Positions 16,730 to 25,060 are shown, counted from the stretch's first letter. The stretch: 64,000 nt of DNA from Marinomonas posidonica_A (GCF_043643765.1 NZ_JBHZSP010000009.1:62001-126000); one strand, 5' to 3'. Numbers and translations are program-made. The notes: a model not told the origin generated them from the letters alone.

Positions 16730-19700
16730 ATGACGTTTTTTTGGATTCTATTAGCTATTTTATATGTGATGGGCCTATTTTTTATCGCTCTGTGGGGAGA
16801 TAAGGAAGGTCCTCAAGCGAAGAAGTTAACCAGACACCCTCTGGTTTACAGTCTTTCATTGGCGATTTATTGCACCGCTTGGACATTCTATGGCTCAGTT
16901 GGCGAAGCCACTCGCTCTGGTTGGAATTATCTGCCAATCCTATTAGGTCCCATTTTATTGTATTTATTCGCCTTTCCGTTATTGCGTAAAATGATCACCG
17001 TCAGTCACAAGCAAAACATCACGTCGATTGCTGATTTCATCTCTTCTCGGTATGGCAAACGTCCTATGACGGCACCATTGGTGATCTTAATTTGTATGCT
17101 CGCCGTCATTCCTTATATTGCATTACAACTCAAAGCCATCGGCTCTAATTTTGCCCTATTCGTTAACCAAGATGAATCTTCTTCTACGCTCATTGTGTTG
17201 ATTGCGACCATACTGATGGGCGTCTTCGCCATGCTGTTCGGTACTCGAAAGGTAGAAGTCACTGAGTATCGGTCAGGCATGATGTTGGCCATTGGCGCAG
17301 AATCTCTTTTCAAGTTAATTGCCATTATCGCCGTTGGATTAGTCGTCTGGGCCATGACACAAGACTTAAATTTTGCCGCGTTAGAAGGGAAAATCGATGT
17401 ATCTGTTTGGCACCCTGACGCCTTCCTATCATTTCCTTTTTTAATGCAAACCTTTATGGCCGCGGCAGCAGTAATTTGTCTGCCACGACAATTCCACGTC
17501 ACGGTTGTTGATCATCAAGACAAGCGACAGTCCAACATGGCTCGATGGATGTTCCCTTTATATCTAGCGATTTTCGCTCTCATCATCCCCCCCCTCTCTC
17601 TTGCTGGCCAAGGTCTGTTCTCGCCTAATGTCAATCCAGATACTTATGTCATTCAATTTGCTTTGGTGTCAGATAATCTACCCTTACAAATGTTAATTTT
17701 TCTCGGCGGTATCTCTGCAACAACGGCCATGACAATCATCGCGACGTTCGCTTTAAGCATCATGATTAGCAATGATGTAATTTTGCCTATCATGCTGGCT
17801 CGCGCCAGTGCACAGCAACAAGCGTTGCCTCTTTATCGACGACGTATTTTAGTGATTCGCCGTTTGGCCATGATGGGGATACTAACTCTGTCATTCCTTT
17901 ACTATCAGAAAATGGCCAACCATGAATCCCTATCCGGAACCGGAGTTTTAGCGTTTTCGTTAGTGCTTCAGTTAATGCCAGCTGTATTCGGCGGACTTTA
18001 CTGGAAACGTGGTCATGCTTATGGTGTATATACGGGTTTAACCTTTGGCTTTATCAGTTGGATTTTACTCATGATGTTGCCATTAACCGGTAGCATCGAA
18101 TGGGGTTTAGACAGTGAACAATCACGCTCTGAAGTGATTAGTTATGGCGCTTTCATCAGTTTATTAGCGAACATTTTTGGTTATATAGTGGGGTCTTTGC
18201 TGTCAACCGAGAGATTGATTGACCGAATTCAAGCAACTGCTTTTGTCAGCCCAACAACGGAACTTGAAAAAGGTTTCTTTAAACCCAAAAGTAAAGCGAC
18301 CAACAGTGATTTTTTCGTTTTGCTAGAGACGTTTTTGGGTAAGCAAAAGTCACAACAAGTACTGGACAATTTTGGCCGCGACTATAATCAGAACATGACA
18401 CCTAACGATTCTCCTAACCGCTTATTTGTGGATTATTGTGAGCGCATTTTAGGGGGCGTATTAGGCGGCTCATCAGCCCGTACCATCATTAACTCTATCT
18501 TGATCGACAAACAAATCAAGGTAGAAGAAATGGTGACTTACTTAGACGAAACCACTCAAGCCATTCAATTTAGCCAGAACCTACTATTTGTCTCTATGGA
18601 CAATCTTGACCAAGCCATCAGTGTCGTTGATAAAGACTTACGAATCGTCGCTTGGAATAAGACATACCGACAACTTTATCCCTACCCAGAAGGCATGCTC
18701 AAGGTCGGTTTACCTGTGGAGGAACTAATCCGCTACAACGCCCAACGAGGCGAATGTGGTGTAGGTGAAATCGAAGACTTAGTCAACAAACGTCTCGATC
18801 ATCTGAAAAAAGGGACGTCCCATCGCTTCTTGCGCCGCCGAGCCAATGGTCGAGTCATTGAAATGATCGGAAACCCATTACCAGATGGCGGATTTGTCAC
18901 CAGTTTTACCGACATTACTGAGTATATTGAAAGCCAACAGGCTCTCAAAGAAGCCAACATCGACCTTGAGAAACGTGTAGAGGCACGCACAGAAGAAGTA
19001 CAAAGTATCAACCATGAGCTACTTCAAGAAATAAACCGCCGAAATAAAGCCGAAAAAGCCTTAATGGATGCCAAAGGCGAAGCCGAACAAGCCAATGCGT
19101 CAAAAACTGAATTCCTTGCTTTAGCCAGTCACGACATTTTGCAGCCACTGAACGCGGCAAAACTCTACATGGGCATCCTTAACTCAACGGAATTAGAAGA
19201 TGACACAGGGCATGTGATTCGAAAGCTGTCCGACTCATTAGAGTCCACTGAAGCGCTGATTTCGACCCTGTTAGAAATTGCACGTTTAGATCAAGGTGCC
19301 ATTCAGCCAACCCTTGAAACTTGTAGCTTAGATAATATTCTTAGGCCCATCATCGCAGAATTTGACGTCATCGCGGCCAGTAAGAACATTCAACTCAGTA
19401 CTTATGTACGCTCATTTAATGTCTATTCAGATCCTATTTATTTACGTCGTATCATCCAAAATTTTGTCTCTAATGCGGTGAAATATACAGCAAAAGGCCG
19501 AGTTCTATTGAGTGTTCGCCCACGTAAAAACCAAGTCCTGTTGCAAGTATGGGACACAGGTGTAGGTATTCCGGATGCAGAGCAAGACAAGGTATTTGAT
19601 GACTTCTATCGTTGGGAAAATACGCAAGAACCGGGTATGGGGTTAGGATTAGGTTTAGTACGCCGTATGCAAAAACAGCTAGGCCTCGTCACTCAAGTGC

Positions 19701-20173
19701 GCTCTATTCCAGGTAGAGGGAGCTGTTTTAGCATTCATATTCCGATGGCGACGAACCAGGCTGCCCCGTTTGCCAAAACGAAAATTGAATCAGATGAAAA
19801 AACTCAGGATCACACCAGTTGTCGTGTTTGGTGTATCGACGATGATGCCAATAACTTAGCCGCCATGGCGAGCCTTTTAGCACACTGGCAATGTGAGTGT
19901 CGCAGTTTTCAAAGTTATGACCAAGCGTTTTTAGCAGAAGGGGAAGCAGAATTACTTTTAGTAGATTATCATTTAGACGATGATAAGGACGGTCTTAACC
20001 TGATTCAAGCCTTACGAGAGAAAGCCGGTTACTGCATTCCCGCAGCATTGTTAACGGCTTCCAGAGAACCTGATTTAATTGAGACCTGTAAAGCTCAACA
20101 GATCAGTTATATGGCCAAACCGGCTAAGCCAGCCAAGCTCAGAGCGTTAATACGTCATGTGCAAAAAACCTGA
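16730..20173 (+). CDS. Hybrid sensor kinase with SLC5 symporter domain (CrbS/MxtR type)
   Basis: A 1147-aa signalling protein. Residues 1-500 form a sodium/solute symporter-like membrane domain (for example YGSVGEATRSGWNYL and ISSRYGKR). Next come a PAS domain (~622-735, AISVVDKDLRIVAWN), a short coiled coil, HisKA with His801 in LASHDILQPLNAAKLY, HATPase_c (~895-1005; NFVSNAVKYTAKG, WDTGVGIPD, GMGLGLGLV) and a receiver domain (~1030-1145) with Asp1079 in LLVDYHL. This architecture matches CrbS/MxtR sensors, which act through a LuxR-type regulator on acetate and acyl-CoA metabolism genes. No such regulator gene is adjacent. The DUF4212/SSS transporter at 10.6 kb could be a target. It is convergent with the TetR gene. 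Confidence 0.9.
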   Translation: MTFFWILLAILYVMGLFFIALWGDKEGPQAKKLTRHPLVYSLSLAIYCTAWTFYGSVGEATRSGWNYLPILLGPILLYLFAFPLLRKMITVSHKQNITSIADFISSRYGKRPMTAPLVILICMLAVIPYIALQLKAIGSNFALFVNQDESSSTLIVLIATILMGVFAMLFGTRKVEVTEYRSGMMLAIGAESLFKLIAIIAVGLVVWAMTQDLNFAALEGKIDVSVWHPDAFLSFPFLMQTFMAAAAVICLPRQFHVTVVDHQDKRQSNMARWMFPLYLAIFALIIPPLSLAGQGLFSPNVNPDTYVIQFALVSDNLPLQMLIFLGGISATTAMTIIATFALSIMISNDVILPIMLARASAQQQALPLYRRRILVIRRLAMMGILTLSFLYYQKMANHESLSGTGVLAFSLVLQLMPAVFGGLYWKRGHAYGVYTGLTFGFISWILLMMLPLTGSIEWGLDSEQSRSEVISYGAFISLLANIFGYIVGSLLSTERLIDRIQATAFVSPTTELEKGFFKPKSKATNSDFFVLLETFLGKQKSQQVLDNFGRDYNQNMTPNDSPNRLFVDYCERILGGVLGGSSARTIINSILIDKQIKVEEMVTYLDETTQAIQFSQNLLFVSMDNLDQAISVVDKDLRIVAWNKTYRQLYPYPEGMLKVGLPVEELIRYNAQRGECGVGEIEDLVNKRLDHLKKGTSHRFLRRRANGRVIEMIGNPLPDGGFVTSFTDITEYIESQQALKEANIDLEKRVEARTEEVQSINHELLQEINRRNKAEKALMDAKGEAEQANASKTEFLALASHDILQPLNAAKLYMGILNSTELEDDTGHVIRKLSDSLESTEALISTLLEIARLDQGAIQPTLETCSLDNILRPIIAEFDVIAASKNIQLSTYVRSFNVYSDPIYLRRIIQNFVSNAVKYTAKGRVLLSVRPRKNQVLLQVWDTGVGIPDAEQDKVFDDFYRWENTQEPGMGLGLGLVRRMQKQLGLVTQVRSIPGRGSCFSIHIPMATNQAAPFAKTKIESDEKTQDHTSCRVWCIDDDANNLAAMASLLAHWQCECRSFQSYDQAFLAEGEAELLLVDYHLDDDKDGLNLIQALREKAGYCIPAALLTASREPDLIETCKAQQISYMAKPAKPAKLRALIRHVQKT

Positions 20174-20197
20174 ACTTAGCCTAAATCAACACAAATA

Positions 20198-20818
20198 CTA
20201 GGCCTTAGTAAGACCACAACCAGCAAGGACAATGCCGCTTATCGCATCACCAATACGCATTAAGTCGTCTTCGTCGTAACCGTCCTTACCACTTAATGCG
20301 AGCACCTGTGCCTCAAAGTCAGCATAGTGTTGAGTCGTTGCCCAGATCATAAAGATCAGACTAGCCGCATCAGTTTGGCGCATTTTTCCAGCGGCCATCC
20401 AAGCCTCTAATAGTTCAACCCGCGACACAAACCATGGACGTAGATCTTCTTTTAAATAATCCCCTATGTGGCTTGCACCACTAACAACTTCCATAGCAAA
20501 TAAACGTGATGCTACAGGCTTCTCAAAACTGTTTTTTAACTTCACTCGGATAAAACTGTCTAACACTTCTGCCGGATCATCTTCTACCGTGGCACGGTCA
20601 AACAAATCGTTCCAGCCCGTCAGTGTCTGATCTAACACCTGTTTATATAGGTTCGCTTTCGACTGAAAGTAATAAATAATATTGGGCTTTGGTAGACCTG
20701 CACGTTCCGCAATATGCTGCAAACTAGCACCGTTATACCCTTTCAACCCGAACTCAACTTCAGCGGCATCCAGTATTTTAACAAAGACTTCTTCACGATG
20801 ATTTTGGCGCTTACTCAT
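20198..20818 (-). CDS. TetR-family regulator with RutR-like C-terminal domain
   Basis: A 206-aa repressor-type protein. The N-terminal helix-turn-helix covers residues ~10-55 (ILDAAEVEFGLKGYNGASLQHIAERAG, then KPNIIYYFQSKANLY). The C-terminal half carries the signature LIFMIWATTQHYADFEAQV, shared with E. coli RutR/YcdC, which senses pyrimidines. The start is placed at the ATG at 20818 (MSKRQNHREE), because the longer reading from 20854 adds residues atypical for the family. No pyrimidine catabolic genes are nearby, so ligand and target are unknown. It is a single gene, convergent with the hybrid kinase. Confidence 0.88.
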   Translation of the reverse strand: MSKRQNHREEVFVKILDAAEVEFGLKGYNGASLQHIAERAGLPKPNIIYYFQSKANLYKQVLDQTLTGWNDLFDRATVEDDPAEVLDSFIRVKLKNSFEKPVASRLFAMEVVSGASHIGDYLKEDLRPWFVSRVELLEAWMAAGKMRQTDAASLIFMIWATTQHYADFEAQVLALSGKDGYDEDDLMRIGDAISGIVLAGCGLTKA

Positions 20819-20900
20819 AAGGGGTCGTTCCTTAATTTTGATATCCCATAGCAAATACGCACATTCGTTATGCCTACGAATGGCTTATTATTAATCGTCA

Positions 20901-21272
20901 CTACTCGGCTAAAAGAGTGGTCAATTCTTCCGCAGTCGACAGTTTCCCTTCGTCTTCAATATTCGGAAAAACAGCCACTGTGATCTTATCGGCGGCAAGA
21001 CTTGGTAACCACTCGGTTTTAAATGTATCAAGAGAAACCGCCACTGGCTCACAATCATCCCAGTCTTCAATTGCCCACTGGCTGGCAAACTCAGCATCAG
21101 GCCATACCATCACACAATCACCATCGTCTGTTTCAACCATGACAAAGCCTTCTTCGTTGCTTAAACTCCAGACCTGCTGAGTGGCCTTAGCTTGTTCAAT
21201 AAAATAGCCTAAACGCTCACTGTCTGGTGACACCAACAATTGTACTCTTTGATCCATCGATAATTCTGTCAT
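20901..21272 (-). CDS. DUF2750 family protein
   Basis: A 123-aa acidic cytosolic protein. It matches the DUF2750 pattern: RLGYFIEQAKATQQVWSL early, CVMVWPDAEFASQWAIEDW in the middle, VSLDTFKTEWLPSLA, and VAVFPN near the end. No catalytic residues can be named. It lies 27 bp downstream of rsuA on the same strand and may be cotranscribed. The family has no established function. Confidence 0.85.
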   Translation of the reverse strand: MTELSMDQRVQLLVSPDSERLGYFIEQAKATQQVWSLSNEEGFVMVETDDGDCVMVWPDAEFASQWAIEDWDDCEPVAVSLDTFKTEWLPSLAADKITVAVFPNIEDEGKLSTAEELTTLLAE

Positions 21273-21299
21273 TGTGTTTTTCTCTTTATCGTTAAGTCT

Positions 21300-21989
21300 T
21301 TAAAAGTAAGCCACTTCATCGCTAGTTAAGGCTCGATATTCTCCCGCGGCAAGCGCTTCATCCAGTTGTAAAGGGCCAATCTGATCACGATGCAGCTCTG
21401 CTACTCGATTCCCTACAGCCGCCAACATACGTTTCACTTGATGGTACTTACCTTCTTGAATAGTGAGATAGATGGCATCACTTGCGATACGCTCCACCTT
21501 AGCAGGCTTTGTTAACTGACTTTCACCGTTTAACAGCACCCCTTTTTCAAGTTGCTGTATCGCCTCATCCAAAATAGGGGCCGCCAAATGAACACGATAT
21601 CGCTTGTCACAAACATGCCGAGGAGAAGTGATACGATGCAACCATTGACCATCGGTTGTCAGCAACAACAAGCCCGTTGTGTCTTTATCCAGTCGACCAA
21701 CTATGTTTAATTGTTGGCCAAGGTGTGCTGGCAGTAAATCCAATACAATCGGATGTTCAGGGTCCTGATTAGCACAAACGTAACCTGCCGGTTTGTTCAG
21801 TAAATAATAGCCTTCTGATGGCCATGCCAGTAATTCAGAGTCGAGGCAAATTTGATCCGATTCTTGCACTGTATAATTGGCTTTTTTAACTACGTCACCA
21901 TTGACGGTTACTCGCCCTTTCGCTGCCGCAATTTTAGCCGCTTTACGAGCAAGTTCAGTCACATGGGATAAATAAAAATCAAGTCTCAA
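21300..21989 (-). CDS. rsuA: 16S rRNA pseudouridine(516) synthase RsuA
   Basis: Converts U516 of 16S rRNA to pseudouridine. The 229-aa protein has an N-terminal S4-like RNA-binding part (residues 1-55; MRLDFYLSHVTELARK, GRVTVNGDVV) and the catalytic domain. The catalytic aspartate is in GRLDKDTTGLLLLTTDG (about residue 101), and the conserved LNKPAGYVCAN and EGKYHQVKRMLAAVGNRV are present. The gene lies between the GNAT gene (17 bp upstream) and DUF2750 on the minus strand, and the three may form an operon. Confidence 0.93.
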   Translation of the reverse strand: MRLDFYLSHVTELARKAAKIAAAKGRVTVNGDVVKKANYTVQESDQICLDSELLAWPSEGYYLLNKPAGYVCANQDPEHPIVLDLLPAHLGQQLNIVGRLDKDTTGLLLLTTDGQWLHRITSPRHVCDKRYRVHLAAPILDEAIQQLEKGVLLNGESQLTKPAKVERIASDAIYLTIQEGKYHQVKRMLAAVGNRVAELHRDQIGPLQLDEALAAGEYRALTSDEVAYF

Positions 21990-22006
21990 TGGTTGGCCTA
22001 TGCTGA

Positions 22007-22537
22007 TTAAGAAAATACTTCATGGGTGGTTTCAATTTCTTTATAAAAGAAAGTGGAGTTGTGCAGCATGCCATTCGCACTGCGGGTATAACCAGGCACT
22101 TCGCCAAATGGAATGTATCCCATGTTGACATACATATCATGAGCAATGTCATCACTTCGTACTTCAAGGATTAAGAGTTGCCTTTGCATCGCAGCAGCGA
22201 CTCGCTCAACACCTTGCATCAAGGTACGGCCTAAACCATTTTCACGAGCTTGAGTGTGTACCATGAGTTTTTCAACGTCACATCGATGTAAAGCATTGGC
22301 TTTAGGCGACATGCCGATCTGCACGCTGCCAACCACTTTATCATCCTCTCGTACTAACAAAACTTGGCGAGCATTTCCGAGCAGTTCATCATTTACGGAC
22401 AACCAATAGGCTTTGGCTTCTGGTTCACTCATTGGCGGTAAAAAGCCAATCGGCGCACCTGAATCAACAGCATCAATGAGTAATTCAACAAGATCATCTA
22501 GATAAGGATTAAGGTTATCTACCTTTAATAACTCCAA
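22007..22537 (-). CDS. GNAT-family N-acetyltransferase
   Basis: A 176-aa acetyltransferase of the GCN5 fold. Motif A reads VEKLMVHTQARENGLGRTLMQGVE, the acetyl-CoA pyrophosphate loop. Motif B follows (LILEVRSDDIAHDMYVNMGYIPFGEVPGY). The N-terminal third has PIGFLPPMSEPEAKAYW, often seen in a group of broad-specificity or antibiotic-like GNATs. It is first of a probable three-gene unit with rsuA and DUF2750, separated from the upstream YitT gene by an intrinsic terminator. The substrate is unknown. Confidence 0.88.
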   Translation of the reverse strand: MELLKVDNLNPYLDDLVELLIDAVDSGAPIGFLPPMSEPEAKAYWLSVNDELLGNARQVLLVREDDKVVGSVQIGMSPKANALHRCDVEKLMVHTQARENGLGRTLMQGVERVAAAMQRQLLILEVRSDDIAHDMYVNMGYIPFGEVPGYTRSANGMLHNSTFFYKEIETTHEVFS

Positions 22538-22639
22538 ACGCTTATTTCCTCTGTTTTACATTTGGCGTAATCATACCCGAGAGGCCATATTTTAGGAAAT
22601 TTTAAGTATAAAAATCCGCGATTGAGTGGATAAATACAC

Positions 22640-22667
22640 AAAAAAAAGCGGCAAATGCCGCTTTTTA
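22640..22667 (-). terminator. Intrinsic terminator after the YitT-family gene
   Basis: AAAAAGCGGC-AAAT-GCCGCTTTTT forms a perfect ten-pair stem with A/T runs on both sides, 16 bases after the YitT stop. It also isolates the downstream GNAT-rsuA unit. Confidence 0.88.
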
Positions 22668-22683
22668 GATAAGTTATACTATT

Positions 22684-23304
22684 TTATACATTGCCCATAT
22701 ATCGTCCTGGCTTATGATTCACTGCAATGATCATATTGAGGGCAATCGCACCAATAAACGAAATAATGATCAAGCGATAATCCACCACAAAGATTGACAT
22801 CATTACGATAATACAATCAATCACCATTTGGAACTTCCCCATAGAAATCCCATACTTCTCAGCTAGGTAACGAGCAAGGATATTCACACCACCAAGGCTA
22901 GCATTATGACGAAACAACATGAGGAAGCCGACACCCATTAAAAAGCCACCGGTCATGCTAGCATAAACGGCATCAACAGCCTCAAACGACACCAACATAG
23001 GGGTGATATCCGAAAAAGCTGAGACACAAAAAACAGCAAAAAAAGTTTTCAATGTAAAACCCCAGCCAAAATGCCAAATAGCCAATAAGTAGAATGGAAG
23101 ATTAATTAAGAAAAATGCTTGGCCAAAAGTAAGTGCAGTTGAGTACTGGATCAAAAATGCTAAACCAGCAGAACCACCGGTTAATAGCCCAGCTTGAGTA
23201 AACAAATTCACCCCTAATGCGATGATTAATGTACCGATTACCATGGCTTGAATGTCTTCTAAGCGGGTATGTTTTTGAACGTTTGGTAACTCTGCGGTAG
23301 ACAT
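22684..23304 (-). CDS. YitT-family (UPF0750) membrane protein
   Basis: A 206-aa integral membrane protein with about five to six helices. Family features are GTLIIALGVNLFTQAGLLTGGSAGLAFLI near the start and GGFLMGVGFLMLFRHNASLGGVNILARYL in the middle, a Gly-rich repeat typical of DUF161/YitT proteins. Members are thought to be transporters, but the substrate is not known. It lacks the soluble C-terminal DUF2179 domain found in Gram-positive YitT. A TMS-free N-terminal tail (STAELPNVQKHTRLED) is cytoplasmic. It lies 129 bp after sodX and has its own terminator. Confidence 0.87.
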   Translation of the reverse strand: MSTAELPNVQKHTRLEDIQAMVIGTLIIALGVNLFTQAGLLTGGSAGLAFLIQYSTALTFGQAFFLINLPFYLLAIWHFGWGFTLKTFFAVFCVSAFSDITPMLVSFEAVDAVYASMTGGFLMGVGFLMLFRHNASLGGVNILARYLAEKYGISMGKFQMVIDCIIVMMSIFVVDYRLIIISFIGAIALNMIIAVNHKPGRYMGNV

Positions 23305-23409
23305 ACTTTTCCTTTGAGTATTGTGCTTAATTCGTAATGGGCGGGATTGTAGAGAAAAAAATCAACGAGACCAAGATAAGCAGAGTACACAAATTCTAGG
23401 GGGTTGAGG

Positions 23410-23435
23410 AAAGTGTCTACTTTTATAGACACTTT
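23410..23435 (-). terminator. Hairpin at the sodX stop codon
   Basis: AAAGTGTCTA / TAGACACTTT makes a perfect ten-pair stem with a six-base loop and overlaps the end of sodX. The U tract that follows on the minus strand is short (tttcc), so it may be a weak terminator or a 3' stabiliser. Confidence 0.55.
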
Positions 23436-23736
23436 ATTGGGGTTTCCTTTGAGAAGCGCAAATACGACCAATTACCTTTCCGATGACACGTCTTGGTGAT
23501 ACCCAACCAATCCGCTCAGACTGAAGACTTTTATTATTTTCACCACCAAGCCATAACTGCCCATCCGGTGCGATATGTAATATTTTTTTGACAATATAGC
23601 CATATAAAGCATGGTCAACCACAACGAGCTGGCCAATTTTGAGCTTACGATACCAACGACTAATAAAGACAAAATCGCCATCGTGAAGATTGGGGGCCAT
23701 GCTTTCCCCTTGAACTTTAATAAAGCGCAACATCAT
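23434..23736 (-). CDS. sodX: Nickel-type SOD maturation protease SodX
   Basis: A 100-aa signal-peptidase-like (S26/S24) serine protease that removes the propeptide of nickel superoxide dismutase to expose the nickel-binding N-terminal His. The catalytic Ser is in VQGESMAPNLHDGD (about residue 12) and the general-base Lys is in YGYIVKKILH (about residue 51). The ending GWVSPRRVIGKVIGRI matches the family's box E. There is no membrane anchor, as expected for this cytosolic branch. It is the last gene of the sodN operon, 81 bp after sodN, with a strong hairpin between them. Confidence 0.93.
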   Translation of the reverse strand: MMLRFIKVQGESMAPNLHDGDFVFISRWYRKLKIGQLVVVDHALYGYIVKKILHIAPDGQLWLGGENNKSLQSERIGWVSPRRVIGKVIGRICASQRKPQ

Positions 23737-23771
23737 CCCTCCTTCATCAATAGATAATACGGCTGAGACAA

Positions 23772-23806
23772 AATATCAGGAAAAGACGTTGTCCTTTCCT
23801 GATATT
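23772..23806 (-). terminator. Long hairpin between sodN and sodX
   Basis: A 16-bp inverted repeat, AATATCAGGAAAAGAC with GTCCTTTCCTGATATT (one mismatch), surrounds a three-base loop. It sits 11 bases after the sodN stop and 35 before the sodX start. It could terminate most transcripts, or protect the sodN mRNA end, so that SOD exceeds its protease. Confidence 0.6.
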
Positions 23807-23817
23807 CATAAAACTAA

Positions 23818-24321
23818 TCACCCCTTCAGATCAGGGTAGACAGTGTCCAACATAGGTGGATAAGGACAAGGTGCTCTGTAGGTTGCGACCCCTTTCGTTA
23901 ACCAAAAGGCTTCAGCAAATTCATTCACTAATGACACCAGCTTTTCACCTTCTTCACGCTTAATACCTTGCTTACATTTTGAGGCTTGCAACATAATACT
24001 GTGGGTCAAATCATGCGCGTTAGGCACTTGTTCGAATTGAGGTGCTTTAAAATAGTCTCCCCAAATAATACGAACCGCTTCTTTTACCTCTGTGCTCGCC
24101 GACTCTTTTTCACCTACTAAACGGGCGATTTGAGCATAATCTGCAACCGTTAATGTTTCTTTGTCTTCGATTTCTTTAATCAGATCCATCAAGCGAACAC
24201 AACTTAACGCTGCCAATAAAGCGGTTGAGGGATCGTAAATCTTACACGGAATATCGCAGTGAGCTTGAGCGGTTTTAAAACCAATCACCTTGTCTAACAC
24301 TTTCACCATATTATGCATCAT
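23818..24321 (-). CDS. sodN: Nickel superoxide dismutase precursor SodN
   Basis: Disproportionates superoxide using nickel. The 167-aa precursor has a 20-residue propeptide ending AQA and then the nickel hook HCDIPCKIYDP. His21, Cys22 and Cys26 become His1, Cys2 and Cys6 of the mature enzyme, and Tyr29 matches the gating tyrosine of Streptomyces NiSOD. The remainder is a helical bundle (LMDLIKEIEDKETL, DLTHSIMLQASKCKQG) ending in the Pro-rich APCPYPPMLDTVYP. There is no export signal, so it is cytosolic. Its start overlaps the His-rich gene by 11 bp and sodX follows. The operon begins behind a Fur box at 25042. Confidence 0.96.
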   Translation of the reverse strand: MMHNMVKVLDKVIGFKTAQAHCDIPCKIYDPSTALLAALSCVRLMDLIKEIEDKETLTVADYAQIARLVGEKESASTEVKEAVRIIWGDYFKAPQFEQVPNAHDLTHSIMLQASKCKQGIKREEGEKLVSLVNEFAEAFWLTKGVATYRAPCPYPPMLDTVYPDLKG

Positions 24322-24532
24322 GGTTTTTATCCTCCTGCTTAGAACCTTTACGACGTAGTACTTGCTTATAAATTAAGCCGCCTACGATCACACTGGCAAT
24401 GGCTAGCCAAGTTAACATATGAATCAACTCACTAGACCAATGAGCATGGTCGTGACCTGGGTGTGCTAGCACTATTGAACTCATCAGAGCCAAACAGAGA
24501 CCAGCAACAAGCGATTTAACAGCAGATTTCAT
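24311..24532 (-). CDS. Small His-rich membrane protein in the nickel-SOD operon
   Basis: A 73-aa protein with a cleavable-looking signal (residues 1-23, ending SIVLA), then the metal-binding-like start HPGHDHAHW, one TM helix (about 37-56, MLTWLAIASVIVGGLIY) and a basic tail (RRKGSKQEDKNHD). An N-terminal HPGH after signal cleavage is also seen in HupE/UreJ nickel permeases, of which this could be a reduced relative or analogue. The stop overlaps sodN by 11 bp, indicating tight coupling. A role in nickel capture or delivery for SodN is inferred from the histidines and position; I know of no characterised homologue. Confidence 0.8.
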   Translation of the reverse strand: MKSAVKSLVAGLCLALMSSIVLAHPGHDHAHWSSELIHMLTWLAIASVIVGGLIYKQVLRRKGSKQEDKNHDA

Positions 24533-24561
24533 ATATTTATCCTTATCAATTTAAAGCGAAT

Positions 24562-25005
24562 TTAATGGCGCACCATAGTGGCCTGACTGGTAACAACATT
24601 TGTAATAGAACGCATCAGCGCTTTACTTTGAGCCATAACATGTTTGCTATGACTCTGTGAGAACAACTCCCATTCAAAACGAATGTGAGTTGCTGTTCTC
24701 ATAATCAATCCACGTTGGTCCTCATCCATATCAGGACGCACAATGACAGCCTGTAAAAAATTCACCGCGCTTTCGTATTGCGTGTTGGCAGATAGGAAGT
24801 CGCCCAGAGCCGTATAAGACTCAGCGATATTGAGAAAGCTCACTGCCGCGGCCGCCACAACAGATTCAGCGTCTTGATGAAAATCATCATCAAAAGATTG
24901 CTCAACCTGCTGAAGTGCTTGTTGATTAAGCTCGATGGAGTCTGAGTAATCATGGTTTGAATAAGCTTTATTGGCTTGTCTTGTTAAACGTTCCCAGTTT
25001 TGCAT
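24562..25005 (-). CDS. Helical-repeat (TPR-like) protein leading the nickel-SOD operon
   Basis: A 147-aa soluble protein. Its helices fit loose tetratricopeptide repeats: LTRQANKAYSNHDYSDSIELNQQAL (1), FLNIAESYTALGDFLSANTQYESAVNFL (2), then a C-terminal helix with several His/Met (ATHIRFEWELFSQSHSKHVM). The start is the ATG at 25005 with a near-perfect ggaggaaac site. It is first in the operon, directly after the Fur box, 29 bp before the His-rich gene. TPR folds bind protein partners, so a chaperone or scaffold for SodN/SodX is possible but inferred only from context. I recognise no named family. Confidence 0.75.
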   Translation of the reverse strand: MQNWERLTRQANKAYSNHDYSDSIELNQQALQQVEQSFDDDFHQDAESVVAAAAVSFLNIAESYTALGDFLSANTQYESAVNFLQAVIVRPDMDEDQRGLIMRTATHIRFEWELFSQSHSKHVMAQSKALMRSITNVVTSQATMVRH

Positions 25006-25041
25006 CGTTTCCTCCGCGACCAAGCAGGTCAATCATTAAGA

Positions 25042-25060
25042 TCTAATGAGAATCATTATC
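25042..25060 (-). promoter_or_regulatory. Fur box upstream of the nickel-SOD operon
   Basis: TCTAATGAGAATCATTATC matches 16 of 19 positions of the Fur consensus palindrome (GATAATGATAATCATTATC). It sits 37 bases upstream of the first gene, where a bound Fur repressor would block transcription. The predicted behaviour is repression when iron is plentiful and NiSOD expression when iron is scarce. Confidence 0.8.
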
